Made by a program: the position numbers and the translations under genes
In this document: positions 22,056 through 33,976 of the stretch, one piece after another
Numbering within the stretch: position 1 is the first letter of the stretch
How the letters are laid out: every line of letters begins with the position of its first letter
The notes under the pieces: model-generated
What the model saw: only the letters and a program-made list of their open reading frames with translations
Databases searched by the model: none
What the model was told of the DNA's origin: nothing
Origin: Endothia cerciana
Taxonomy: Eukaryota > Ascomycota > Sordariomycetes > Diaporthales > Cryphonectriaceae
Reading direction: 5' to 3'
Assembly (NCBI GenBank): GCA_026119935.1
Contig: JALRMH010000070.1
Coordinates: forward strand, 65,958 to 129,957
DNA: 64,000 bases

Positions 22056-23960
22056 CTAGAACAGTGCTCCGGCATCCCCGACACCGCTGTCAAGCGCTTT
22101 ACTCTTGCCCCTGACGAACGCTGAGCACAGCAGGCCAGTGGCTACGCTGACATTCAAGCTGTCCACGACCTTCGATCCCGACATGTTCGCTATGCTGACC
22201 TCAAAATCCGCTGCCCTTCTGAGCTGGCGAGAGAGCCCTTCCCCTTCGCTGCCCAGAACCAAGACGCAAGGATGCTTCAGCAGAGGGTCATCTTTTTCCA
22301 CGTTTCGCGTGTCCACCTGCTTGCGTTCCGACCCTGGTTTCGGAGGCACAGCGGCATAGACCCTCCACCCATTCTCTCTGGACTCCTTCACGAAGTCCAC
22401 TGGGGAGTCGACCGTGAACATCGTCAAAGTCTCGGCAGCACCGGCTGATGCCTTCAACACTACCGGCGTCACGGGCGCAGAACCCCTTCTCGACACTGCG
22501 ACCGCCGTGACGCCCATGAAACTGGCCGTCCTGATGATGGCACCCAGGTTACCCGGATCGAGAACTTGATCCACATACAGCACGAGCGGCTTGTGTGCGC
22601 CCGGCTCTGTGATTATGAATTCTGAAGTGCCGTTGATTGATACTTCTTCTGTGGACTGGTGCCCAACAGAGACCCTGAAGCCTGGCCAGCTCTCCTCTTC
22701 AGACACCTCACCGAGAGCTCTGACCGGCATCTGGGGCAGAGGCGATGCTTCGAGCACGTAGCCGTTATGCGGACGGCCGCCACTCATCTTGTTCATCAAT
22801 GGGAGTCCGCTTTCTTCGACAAACTCGACCTTGACGTGCCTCTTCCACGCTAGCTCTGTCAGAAATTCGTCCTTTTCTTGGTTTCGCCGGTTGCCGCCTT
22901 GATAGATATAGAGCCTGTAAAGCTTTCGACGGCTGGCCTGCAGCGCAGCCTCGACGGTCGAGGTGCCGTACAAGAATTGAGATGCTGCGGTGGTGTATGG
23001 TATTGATACGGGTGGCTCGTACTTTTTGGGTTCCTTCTCTGCCGTCTCGGTGGCCTTGTCCTTCTCGGGGCCCTCACTTCTTCCCTTTTCGGTATGGGGG
23101 GTCTCGTTCGCCCTCCCTGGCCACCCGTTGTTTTGTCGGTCTCTGTATCGTGGTTCGAGATTATCCTCGCCGTGAGTCCCTGTCCTGTCAGGCTCGCCTC
23201 GTTCGGGCCTGCCAAAGCTGCGTTCCTCGCGTGCCCTCTCCCATTCCCGCCTTTTCTGTCCAAAGCTGACTTCGTCGCGAGAGGTCTCCATATTGCGCCT
23301 GTCTCGGCCGAATCTCTCTCCGACACGAGGTCTCACACTCTCCTGCTCATCCCGACGGTATGCCTGGAACCCGTCTTCTCGGACATCGCGCCGTGCAGAT
23401 CGACCCTCCTCACGTTCAGCCTCCCAAGACCTGACCCGCCCCCTCCTTCCTACATTCTTGCGAGAATTCATCAGCTGTTCAACATCCCCCGCCAGCATCT
23501 GTCTTGTAAAATCATCGTGCTGCAGATTGCCATCCCTGCTGGCCTCGCCCCCTTCCCTCAGCTCCTTCACCAGTACCCCGGTCCTGAATTTCTTCAGGAG
23601 GCTTCCGGAGCCGAGGGGATCGCGAGGGTCAGACAGGCGGGCTGCTCTGGACTTACGCGGCGGCCCGGCAGGCTCCGTCACGTCTTTCTTGCCCTTCCGG
23701 ATCTTGTAGGTGATGGGATTCTGCCGCGCAATCGCTCGTGCTCGCAAGCGCTCGGCTGGCGTCAGGTATGGCTCGTCCTCGGGCGCCCGTCGGATCTCCT
23801 TCTTGGGGATGGAGCCTTGTGGTCTTGCGCGTTCGGACCGTCGGAGGCCATCATGGATGCCAGAGAGGCGGGAGGCGTTCCTGGCGAGGGCGAGGGGAAG
23901 GGGGGCTGGTCGGACAGAAGGATCGCGCCCAAGCAAGGGCAGTTTGTTAAAAAGTCTCAT
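22056..23960 (-). CDS. MRM1: Mitochondrial rRNA 2'-O-ribose methyltransferase, SpoU/TrmH (Mrm1) family
   Basis: Single-exon gene; from the ATG at 23960 the protein has 634 residues. It is predicted to transfer a methyl group from S-adenosylmethionine to a ribose 2'-OH of mitochondrial large-subunit rRNA. The N-terminus, MRLFNKLPLLGRDPSVRPAP, is basic and suits a mitochondrial presequence. A long charged, arginine-rich low-complexity region (about 50-320) follows. The substrate-binding domain starts around IPYTTAASQFLYGTSTVEAA. The three SpoU knot motifs are LDPGNLGAIIRTASFMGV (about 467), LVLGSEGEGLS (about 568) and VDSLNVSVATGLL (about 598). An upstream in-frame ATG at 24065 would add 35 residues; I prefer 23960 because presequences usually start the protein. 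The disordered insert makes it longer than yeast Mrm1. It shares a 478 bp upstream region with the divergent remodeller gene. Confidence 0.9.
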   Translation of the reverse strand: MRLFNKLPLLGRDPSVRPAPLPLALARNASRLSGIHDGLRRSERARPQGSIPKKEIRRAPEDEPYLTPAERLRARAIARQNPITYKIRKGKKDVTEPAGPPRKSRAARLSDPRDPLGSGSLLKKFRTGVLVKELREGGEASRDGNLQHDDFTRQMLAGDVEQLMNSRKNVGRRGRVRSWEAEREEGRSARRDVREDGFQAYRRDEQESVRPRVGERFGRDRRNMETSRDEVSFGQKRREWERAREERSFGRPERGEPDRTGTHGEDNLEPRYRDRQNNGWPGRANETPHTEKGRSEGPEKDKATETAEKEPKKYEPPVSIPYTTAASQFLYGTSTVEAALQASRRKLYRLYIYQGGNRRNQEKDEFLTELAWKRHVKVEFVEESGLPLMNKMSGGRPHNGYVLEASPLPQMPVRALGEVSEEESWPGFRVSVGHQSTEEVSINGTSEFIITEPGAHKPLVLYVDQVLDPGNLGAIIRTASFMGVTAVAVSRRGSAPVTPVVLKASAGAAETLTMFTVDSPVDFVKESRENGWRVYAAVPPKPGSERKQVDTRNVEKDDPLLKHPCVLVLGSEGEGLSRQLRRAADFEVSIANMSGSKVVDSLNVSVATGLLCSAFVRGKSKALDSGVGDAGALF

Positions 23961-24438
23961 CGCATGGTAGGGGGCGGCAATAAACAAGACTCTGTCAAAG
24001 AGAACTGCAGATGGATAGAAAGCGCGAGTGTTGGGGAGCAAAGGAAGAAGATTGTTTGATGGCACATGCTGCTAGATAACTTTTTGTGCAGGGGTACCTG
24101 GGAAGTATCTAGGTACCTCTTTGGAGAGGGCCCCGCTATGACCTCGGGGGTACTGCAGTACCTTTTAGGTGGTTAGGGTACCTTGTAGACGTGACGCGTT
24201 TAAATGAATACAACTTCAAGTTGACGACACCCAATCTTCACGCCGTTGAGCTCTCAGCCAGCAAACAGCACACCTGCTCTCTGTTCATGATCATGTGTCT
24301 TTTAGAGGTTTGTGGTAATTCTCAAGACCCTATACACCCGATTGGACAGTCAGAATACTAATTGCGACCATGGTGTAGATGAAAGACCCTTGTTTCCGAG
24401 ACCTGCCTCGACGATAGAGTGTTTTGCAACTAGACAAG
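23961..24438. promoter_or_regulatory. Divergent promoter region of MRM1 and the remodeller gene
   Basis: This is 478 bases between two divergent starts. It contains several GGTACC/GGTACT-like repeats near 24090-24180 and no gene. Both promoters must lie here. Confidence 0.45.
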
Positions 24439-27400
24439 ATGAACGAGTCCCAGAACTCGGACGAGGAACTGCTGGCCATGCTCCAGCCTCCGAAGATACC
24501 GAAGGAATATGTCTTTGAATCTGCTCTACCCGTGAATGCAGATACATCAGATGACAACAGCGACGAGGAACCACTGCCAGGTCCAACACCCCCAGCACCG
24601 GTGACCCCGATGGATTCGACAGAAAACGTGAACCTGGTGGAGAAGAACGGGGTCACAAGTCCATCTCCTGACCCTATCCATGGTCTGATGAACCGTCTTG
24701 GCAGCTCCCAACCTCAGCCAGGCAACGGTCCAAAGGACGAAGGAGAAGCCGAGGATGAAATTGCTTACGAGCCGACCAAGATTACCCCCCGAAAACCTCG
24801 ATCAGCAAGAATCAGGTCAAGCGCTTTGAATTCCAAGCCCAGACCCAAGCCTGGGTCTGTGAAGAAGTCCAGATCCAAGCCTCGAGAGAAGTCAAAGTCG
24901 GCGTCAATGTCACCGGAGCCCACGACCAAGCCTGAGCCAGAACCTTCAAAACCCCCGTTCTTGCGCTTTGATATCGTCATCGACCCTCTTCCTTCCCAAG
25001 CCAAACGGGAGTATCAACCAATTCCTCCAGGTGATGAGATATACCGGGTATTGGAGAAGATCCCGACAGGCGTACCAGGGGAAACTTGGTTATCCGTTGA
25101 GTTTGAGGACGGTCATATTGATCAGGTGAGCACCTCCTGGAACAGTACTGCGAGCATTCCCTCCTCCAAGACTTCGGGAAGGTTGCTGGCATGGAAGCTG
25201 TGCTGAGCTGAGCTTGCGAACCACCCCACCCCCCCCCGGCCCCCTTCAGTCCTTTACTCCCGCACACTTCAAGATCTCCCGCCCTCGGCCTGCAACCCAA
25301 CAAGCTTTCTGCAAACAATACTCCCTCTGCCTCAGCTTCGGCATCTTACACTATTCCCTCACGGACTGAGCCCTGCAACACCGCGATCCTCCCCACCCCC
25401 AGCTGCTTTCGTTTCTCCTCATTGGGACTGACTGCAGAGGTCATCATCATTTCCTCCACCACTGCCGTTTCTCGAACCCTGCAAAACCCTCCTCATTTCA
25501 CCAGAAGATTGTGCTTGCTTCTTGGGCTTTTGAGCCCAGAGGTCCACTATGGTTTGTCCCCACCTCCTGATACTTGTGTGTGAATCACTGCCGTCATAAA
25601 ACAGGTCTCTGGTGAAGTTGCCGGTGAATTCCTATCTCTACCCCTTGAAAGCCACTCTATGAGCCCACTCATCCCCCCCCCACCCCACACTCGCACCTTC
25701 ACAAGCTTGTTTGATTCTTTCTTTGTCACCCCACATTTGACAAGGAGAGGGGCTGAGATTGGACTCAAGCCTGTTCTTTCTGCGCGATCTGGTCTCTTAT
25801 ACCGTCTCACATTCACACTTCTTCCAGACCCCAGAGCAATATGAAACTGACCTCGACCCTATCAGGTTGCCTTCGATCAACTGTCGAGTTACCCGAACGG
25901 TCGGCAGGCCCTTGCTGACTACAGTAAACCCAAAGCCATGGACTACCCTGATGACGAGGTGCACCTCGGGTTCGGTGGTCGACCGAAGCGAAGGCCTGCT
26001 CACGATCCTGATTACGGCTTCGCCAGTGAGGCCGACGAGGACGATATCATGCAGGATGTCTTCGACGACGAGGAAGAATACGAGGGCGGTGCTGGGTATG
26101 TGCATCCAGCGAAGCGTCGCCGTATGCAGCGGATAAGAAATGCAGAGGCGGCGGGACTGCGCCGCAGTGGAAGAAATCTACCTGCGCGGCCAAGTGTCGA
26201 CGACGACGAAGAGGGTGAAGAGCAAGAAAATTCTGACGACGACCTCGACAACAAGCGGAAAGTCCGCTTCAATCTGCGAAGAAATGGTGGCAAATCGCAA
26301 CCCAGTCATTACGCCAAGAGTATCAGCGACGACGACGCTGATGAGCTTGGAGATGGCGACGACGACCTCTTCATCGTCAAATCAGATATCACACCACACA
26401 AGAAACAACGACGACGTGGTGGATTTGCCACCAAGCACCGTGCCGGCAGAACTGGCTTCTCCCAGGACAGAGGAGACATCGAGTTCGAGGCCCCCCGACG
26501 CTCGGGCAGAGCCACGAAATCCACCAAAATCATGACCGATCCTGCATGGGATGAGGAAATGTACGCGCCCGAGGAAGCGAAGCTTCTAGCTTCCCCGAAG
26601 GTTTCTGGAGCCAAGGAAATCTTTCCCTCCACGCCAGACGGGCCTTTCAAGGAGTCTCATACCACGACCTGTGGAACATGTGACAATAATGCCGAGGCTC
26701 CTAACAAAGGCATGTTCATCTACTGTCAGGGCTGTTCCATGGGATACCACAAGATTTGCCTCGGCTTTCGATCCACTCGCGACCACGTTGTGACCAAGGT
26801 CGGCTTGAACCACTTCGTATTGCAGTGTCGGGATTGTGTTGGCGTAAAGAAGAGGAAGGACGACCACGCTCCAAGCCTTAACATCTGTCAAGTCTGCAAG
26901 GTCAAGGGCCGAGCTTGCGCTGCCTTCACTCCGAAACGCACCGCCAATGCAGAGGCAAAGCTGCGCGAAGAGAATGGTGGCGAGGACCCCATCACACCGG
27001 TTGACGAAAGTCTAATTGACAATCCAGACAACGTCCTCTTCCGTTGCATGAACTGTCACTGTGCCTACCACTTTGAGCACCTGCCATCTGGCAACGTTAA
27101 GAGCGTCGGGGGCAGCGTTCGAGCTGATCGACTTGACGAGTACTCGATAGACTGGAAGTGCAAGGACTGCCTCGATATGCGCTACAAAATCTCAACTTTA
27201 GTTGCATGGCGGCCAGTCAACCGCGACACTTATGTGCCAGGCCAGACCACTCTTGATCTTCCGGAGGATGATAAGGAGTACCTCGTCAGATGGGAATTGA
27301 GATCCTATGCGCACTGCGAATGGAAGCCGGGTCCCTGGGTCGTCGGCGTCACCAATGCTGCGATGCGCAACGCGTTCCCGAAGCGCAACGACGGCACGAA

Positions 27401-30400
27401 CTTGCTGCCCAGGTTCGATACGAAAGATGCGATTCCAGAGGAATATCTACTGGCCGATGTGGTCTTGGACGTGCGGTTTAAGGGCAACTTTCGATTCGAG
27501 TCTAAGCAGGTTGACATACAAAAGACCTACATGATCGACCAAGCACTGATCAAGTTCCAAGGACTGGACTATGCAGACGTCGTCTGGGATGAGCCTCCCG
27601 AACTCGATTCAGGACACCGTTGGACTGCCTTCGTCACGGCGTACTCGGAATTCTTGAATGGAAAACACTTCAAGTTCGAGCCAGTCAGCAGCATCAAGGA
27701 TCGCCTCAGAAAGTTCCGCGAGCTGGATTTCCACAAAGACGTCGAGTTTGAGGACGGCAGTAATGGCCCAGCCGAGCAGCCTAATGGCCTGACGGGCACG
27801 TTGATGAAATATCAAATCCAGGGTACAAATTGGCTTCTGCACAACTTCTGGCAGCAGGTCAGTGTTGTTCTGGCAGACGAGATGGGTCTTGGAAAGACGA
27901 TCCAGGTCATCAGCCTGATCACTGCGCTTGCGTTGCAGGGGCCCCGATGCTGGCCGTTCCTGGTCGTGGTGCCAAACTCTACCTGTCCCAACTGGCGCCG
28001 AGAGATCAAGCAGTGGGCTCCAGATCTCCGGGTTGTTACGTACCACGGCGGCAAGGAGTCCCAGAAGCTCGCGTACAAGTACGAGCTCTTCCCTAACGGC
28101 TTGAGAGAAATGAAAGCTCATGTGGTGGTCATGTCCTACGACTCTGCCCAGGATCCAGAGACTAGGCTACTCTTCAAGGGTATACAGTGGGTTGGACTTG
28201 TCGTAGATGAGGGCCAGCGTCTCAAGAACGACGAAAACTTGTTGTACGGGGCGCTCCGCGCGATGAGAATACCGTGGCGCCTTCTGCTTACTGGCACCCC
28301 TCTTCAAAACAACAAGCGAGAGCTTTTTAACCTTTTACAGTTCATTGATCCGTCCAAGAATGCCGCCCGGCTTGATGAGCAATACGAAGAGGTCACGGCA
28401 GAAAACATCCGAGGGCTACACACCATGATTCAGCCCTTTTTCCTGCGACGTACCAAGGCAAAGACCCTCAAATTCCTTCCGCCGATGGCACAAATCATAC
28501 TTCCGGTGTCTATGTCGATCGTGCAGGAAAAGCTGTGCAAGTCCATCATGGCCAAGAATCCTGAGCTCATCAGAGCCATCTTCGCCAATAGCAAACTCAA
28601 ATCCAACGAGCGCAGCAGCCTGAACAATATCCTGGTGCAGTTGAGGAAGTGCTTGGGCCACCCGTTCCTCTATAGCGGCGCCGTCGAGGACAAGAGTGTT
28701 GATGCTGAGACCATGCATCAAAATCTTGTTTCAGCCTCCCCGAAGCTCGTTCTTCTAGAGCAAATGTTGCCGAAACTCCGGGCACAAGGCCACCGCGTCT
28801 TGTTATTTAGTCAATTTCTTGGCATGTTGGACATTATTGAGGACTTTTTGAGCGGCATGAGTCTCAGATATCAACGCCTCGACGGAAGCCTCTCAAGTCT
28901 TGAGAAACAGAAGCGAATCGATGCCTTCAACGAGCCAGTCTCCAAAGACTTCGCATTCCTTCTTTCCACCCGTGCTGGAGGTGTGGGTATCAACCTGGCG
29001 ACTGCAGACACCGTCATCATTCTCGATCCTGATTTCAATCCCCACCAGGATCTCCAGGCTCTATCGCGGGCCCACCGAATTGGACAAAAAAACAAGGTGC
29101 TCTGCTTCCAGCTGATGACAAAGGGCAGCGTCGAGGAAAAGATCATGCAGATCGGTCGTAAGAAGATGGCATTAGATCACGCGCTGATCGAGACAATGGA
29201 TAGAGAGGAAGACCAGCCCGTTGATGACCTGGAGACTATTTTGAAGCACGGGGCAGAGGCTCTTTTCAATGACAACAAGGAGGTCATCAAATATGATGCT
29301 AACACCATCGACAAGCTACTTGACAGATCGCAAATTGAGGACAACAAGAGTTCCGACGATGACAAGGAGAAATCGGGAGGGGAGGAATTTGCGTACGCAA
29401 AGGTTTGGGAGAACAAAACTGAGGGCCTCACCAACGACATCGAGGTTGAGGAGGAGCCTCAGCTGGACGTCAGTGTTTGGGATAAGATCCTCAAGGAGCG
29501 AGAGGATGAGGCCAGGCACCTCGCTGAATTGAACAAAGAGGTGCTCGGTCGCGGTGGCAGACGACGCCAGGTACGTTCGACTTCTGCTTGATGATGCTGT
29601 TTACATTTCAGCTGACTTGCCCCTAGACTGTCAAGTACAGTAGCACGGCCATACCTGATCTCGACGAACCAACTCAAGGCCGCGAAGGCTCCGATGTTGA
29701 CGAGGACTTTATTAGCAGTGAATCTTCAAATGATTCGGATGAAGATGGTAGTGGCACTGACTCTGAACTGAACTCACTGAGAAAGCAGGCAAGCAAAGGT
29801 ACGCCAAAGGCAGTTTCTAGAGTTCAGACACCCAAGTCCGCCTCTCGCAGAATTTCCAGCGCAGTTAACAAGAACAAGACCCAGTCAACGCCGACCCGGA
29901 CGCCGCGAAAGGGAGCCTCGACGCCTCGCAAGGGGTCGACACCTCGCAAAGGGCCGACACCTCGAAGCGCAAGAAACAGCGCAAAGAGGACGCCCCAAAG
30001 AAACGGGCGCGCGGCCGCCCAAGGAAGCACCCCCAAGGCCAAGACCACGGGCGCAAGAAAGGCAGCGACTCGGTTCAAGACGCCAACGAGCCCATCTCCG
30101 ACGCAGACAGCAGAGCAGGAAGACAGCCCCGAGGTCGACAGCCAGAGGACCTTGTCGTCTCCAACCCCTCCTTGCCCCCAGGCTCCGGTCCTCCAGCCAC
30201 CTATGGTGAAGCCTCAGGACAGCGTCCACCACAGCCCCAGCCCGGCCCCAGCGGACTTGCCCCTCAGCACCTGTACAGCACCTTCCCCTATGCTGGACCA
30301 GGAGCAGGCTGGATCCTCGGACAACACGGCCAAATCCTGTCACTCAGCGGAGGTCTAGGGCCACTTGCCCTGAACCCCTTTCCCAATGCTCCTCCTAATG

Positions 30401-31045
30401 CTAACAATCAATTTCCAATGGGAGACTCACGGCTTGATTACCCAGTCTACTCACCCCATTGTACGTGCATTTTCTCAGGGCTCCAATGTTGCAGATACTG
30501 ACGCACCATTCGTAGTCCCTCCAGATCAGACACGAGTGGTGCCATCGATTGCCAATGTTGCACTGCCGCAGGGGATGAGCGTTGGTCCCCCCATGGAATA
30601 CAGCCAATGTACAAATTGTCACCTTTACCACCCGCCAACAATCAATTGCCCTTCCCTGAGGACGGAAGGCAAGATACGCCTTGCTCTCGATGAGGTGAAG
30701 AAGCTCTCGGGAGGAGTTCCCGCTTTGATCCAACGGAACCGGGAAATCCTGTACGGGATTCTAAGATCACGAAAGAATGGCCGACTAGGAGAACATGGGT
30801 CTTCCGCACAACCTCCACGGCAGGCTCAACAGCAGCAACATCAACAGTCACAAACTCAACAGCAACCTCCTCAGCAACAACGACCACAGCAACAGGCTCA
30901 ACCTTCTGCTCCCGATGAAGAATCTTCCAGTTCTGAATCGAGTGCGGAACCAAAGTCTGTATATGAATCCAGATCAGCAGAGTCAGGCTTTGACGAAGAG
31001 GGTGAGAGTTTGCAAGAAGGAATGGGTCAAGGCGATGCGCAGTAG
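24439..31045 (+). CDS. Mit1/Chd3-like SNF2 chromatin-remodelling ATPase
   Basis: Proposed exons 24439-25125, 25866-29570, 29627-29798, 29885-30460 and 30516-31045 give 1889 residues. The 740 bp first intron joins SVEFEDGHIDQ to VAFDQLSSYPNGRQALADYS in frame. The order is: acidic/basic N-terminus; PHD-like Cys clusters from about 499 (CGTCDNN...CQGCSMGYHKIC...CRDC); chromo-like EYLVRWELRSYAHCEWKPG near 700; ATPase with ADEMGLGKTIQ (about 899), DEGQRLKN where DEAH is usual (about 1010), and LLTGTPLQNN; helicase lobe 2 with LSTRAGGVGINLA (about 1262) and SRAHRIGQ. The C-terminal part carries an AT-hook, KKRARGRPRKH (about 1560), and a Cys/His segment, CTNCHLYHPPTINC (about 1744). Relatives such as fission-yeast Mit1 slide nucleosomes in the SHREC silencing complex. 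The core is certain; the intron 29799-29884 is my best reading, and retaining it gives another tail. Confidence 0.85.
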
Positions 31046-31720
31046 GTTTCGTTGCAGCAATCTCTGCAAAGCAGCACATTACAGGCAATTACTGCCCGGT
31101 CTCAACAATCTTGTTTTGCTGGCAAGCACTGAAAACGCTCACCTGCACGTCGGAAGACGAGCTGGTCGATATTGATAGGCCCCTCTGATTGCAGTGTTTT
31201 GCTAATTGGCCTAGAGATAGGCAACTAGAATTCAGAGACATTTGACTGAAATTTCTAATCTCGCTGCAGTGACATTGAGAAATCCAGTTCCTTTCTGTTG
31301 ACGGAGAGCTGAAAGACGGCAACACAATCACGTGGGAGGTACAAACTGAGCTGCGGGCAGCCGTTTGCTGCATACAACCTGACCCAGGTCTTTGATATCG
31401 CCGTTTGCTTTCCTATGCAAGTGGCCCTGACAACACATCAACACAGCAGATGGAAATGGACCCCCAGCACCCCTAACAGGAACTCTTGGTCCAATGTCTA
31501 GTACTTCGCTGTTCCAGCTCTTCCTCATCTTTCTTCATTGGTCTTGAGGGTAATCTATGCTGGTCTTTGTCCCCTGTTCTTGCATCTGTGTATCGATCAC
31601 AGGCCCTACAGCAGCATATAAAGTAGGTGCTCAGAGACCTGCCTCCGTTTGCACTCACTTCTTTGACAATCTGCCGCTTTCCGGGGCATTCCATCGGACT
31701 GTGTTGAGATTCATCTCACC
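31046..31720. promoter_or_regulatory. Intergenic: downstream of the remodeller, upstream of the CCCH gene
   Basis: This is 675 bases with no supported gene. The right half, which includes a TATAAA at about 31617-31622, is the likely promoter of the CCCH zinc-finger gene. Confidence 0.45.
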
Positions 31721-33976
31721 ATGGACTCTCTCCTTAACCGCAGCCACATCGACCTCATTCATCCTCACACTCCATCCGACGTGACCTACTCATCCAGTCC
31801 CTCTTCTGTTGTGTCCACCAGAGTGACATCACCAGCCTCGTGGACACACCAGCGCTCTTCTACAGACCACCTCGTGACGATATCCTCCTGTGGTCCCAAA
31901 GAAGCTGGTTCAAGCTCCCAGAAACCTCTCATCGCAGTCGATATGGAGCACTCTAATCATCCATTCCGCCCCTTCAGTGCCCAGACTAGACCCATTGGCA
32001 GCATATTCCATCGCTCTATGCAGAATACAGTCCAGTCCAGCACTGGACGGATGGGACCCACCGACGGTGATGGTTGCGATGCGAGTCACACTCCCTCTCA
32101 AATCACCACTGCCAGTGCGTCCCTTGGGCTCTTTAACAATCAGACGGTTGTTGGACGATCCATTGCGCGATTCTCCCTTCCTCCCACGAAACACTGCTCC
32201 TTCTCTACCCACCCCGTTCCGCGCGAACTGCCTGCGAACAACTGGCAAGCATCGACACCGAGCCTGGACAGTCTGATATCTCCGTCGACAACGTCCGATT
32301 CGGTTCACATTGGCAACAGCAGCCCCTTTTCCGCTGGCAGCAGCTACATTCCTATCGCAAGCCAGCCCTCCTCGCGATACCAATCCCCTGCTACCTCAAC
32401 CTTTCGCAACTTCAACGACGGTATTGACGCCACGCCTCGCAACACTCACCCAACCCCCAGGGACGTCACAAACATGTTTCCTTCTCGCGGCATCATCATC
32501 GCCGATGGCGACATGGAAAAGGCAATGGCTTATTGCTACGACCGTGGCGATGGCCAGTTCACGCGTCTGGTCCCCGTCGACATCCTCCCCATCTCTCTGA
32601 GAAACATCCCAGCCCGCGTTGCTACGGACGATGGCATGATCGTCCTACCGGTTCCTCGCATGACTGGCCCCGACGGCCAGCCCTCTGACTGCCAACTGGT
32701 CCCCATGTCTGCGGTCACAGTAAGTACATCTGCTCGTTGTGTTCATTTCCTAAGCTTGAGGTGAATGTGAGGGTGAGGCGGTGGTGATTGTTTTGTCTTT
32801 GCTTGTCTTTATTTCTTTCTTTTTATCTGAGCTTCTGGAGCGCTTGAGGGCCTGGATTAAGGCATCCAAACAAGGCTTGAGCTGACTATCGCCTCAACAC
32901 AGCCTCCTTCCAGCCCTATGGACAATGCCTCTGCCGATCTCGTCCAGGTAAGCCACGCCCGCAGCTTCCCATCGCCGAGCCATGCCCTTGGCGCCATCCA
33001 ATCTCCACGTTACCACCCCTTGCGAACGTGCAGAACCCAGCCTTAGAACAACTACACTAACATGTGATCACCAACCAGAACCGCATCGACTCCATCGTCG
33101 GTAGCACCCCTCCCGCCACCAGCGGCGCCGTCGTCCTTACCCGCCCCAACGGCCCGGGCGGCCGCATGCCCGGCGGTACCAGGCGAGAGAAGATCTACTG
33201 CGACAAGTGGATCCACGATGGCACCTGTGCTTTCACCCAGCAGGGTTGCAAGTTCAAACACGAGATGCCACAGGACAAGGAGACCCAGCAGAGCCTAGGC
33301 CTCTTCCACGGCTACCCCGCCTGGTGGAAGAAGCACTGCGCCGAGCAGCAGTTGCAGCTCGATGACCGCGCCGTCAACCTTGGCGGCAGTCGCGTCGGTG
33401 GTGGTGTCAGCTCTTGCTCTGGAGACGGTGCTGCGGGGTCCTCTCGCTATGGTAGTGGTGGTGGCTCCAGCAGCGGTGGCATGTCTGCTCGCTCCTGGCG
33501 CCGTATCGAGCCTGCTCCAGCGGATGAGCCCTCTGCTGAACTCGGCCGCTCTGGCTCTGGCTCTGGCATCAACTCTGGCGGTCGCATGGGTGGCCAATAT
33601 AGTCGTGGTCGTGGTGGCCAGGGTAGTCGCCCCGTTGGTACGTTCTCGAGACCAAGATATTCTCGCCCGCATTCACTTCTACTTTGTTCGAAACAACGCT
33701 GACTGAAGCCTTCTAGCTCGCTTCTCCCAGCCGAGCTTTGGCCCCATCGCTCCCCCCACCAAGCGTCGCGAGACCAAGCGCGGCGAGGGTTTTGATACCT
33801 TGTCTGACGAGTCTGGCTCCCGCGACGGCTCCAAGGGTGGTGTGCCTCTGAACCTCTACGAGGCCCTGGAGGACTATGGCGTCATGTCCAGGCCCAAGGC
33901 TAAGGCCATGGCCAAGGCCAAGTCCGACGACGCCTCCGCCGACGATGACGACGCCGATCATGCCTCGGTCGAGTAA
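31721..33976 (+). CDS. CCCH-type zinc-finger protein, probably RNA-binding
   Basis: Four exons, 31721-32719, 32903-32947, 33079-33637 and 33717-33976, give 620 residues. The introns (183, 131 and 79 bp) have GTAAGT, GTAAGC and GTACGT donors. The first 330 residues are Ser/Thr/Pro-rich and probably disordered, ending in a more conserved block, SRGIIIADGDMEKAMAYCYD. The single zinc finger, C-x8-C-x6-C-x3-H at residues 389-409 (YCDKWIHDGTC...GCKFKH), is preceded by RREKI and followed by FHGYPAWWKKH. After it come Gly/Ser-rich and RG-containing stretches and a basic patch, PPTKRRETKRGE. CCCH fingers with RG-rich tails usually bind RNA; this family is common in Pezizomycotina but has no function I can name. 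The 45 bp exon 2 is small but keeps phase on both sides. Confidence 0.82.

Noticed and set aside
22982..24059. Long plus-strand open frames (up to 321 codons) over the methyltransferase gene
   Set aside because: They mirror the Arg/Glu-rich low-complexity part of MRM1 on the opposite strand and have no family features.
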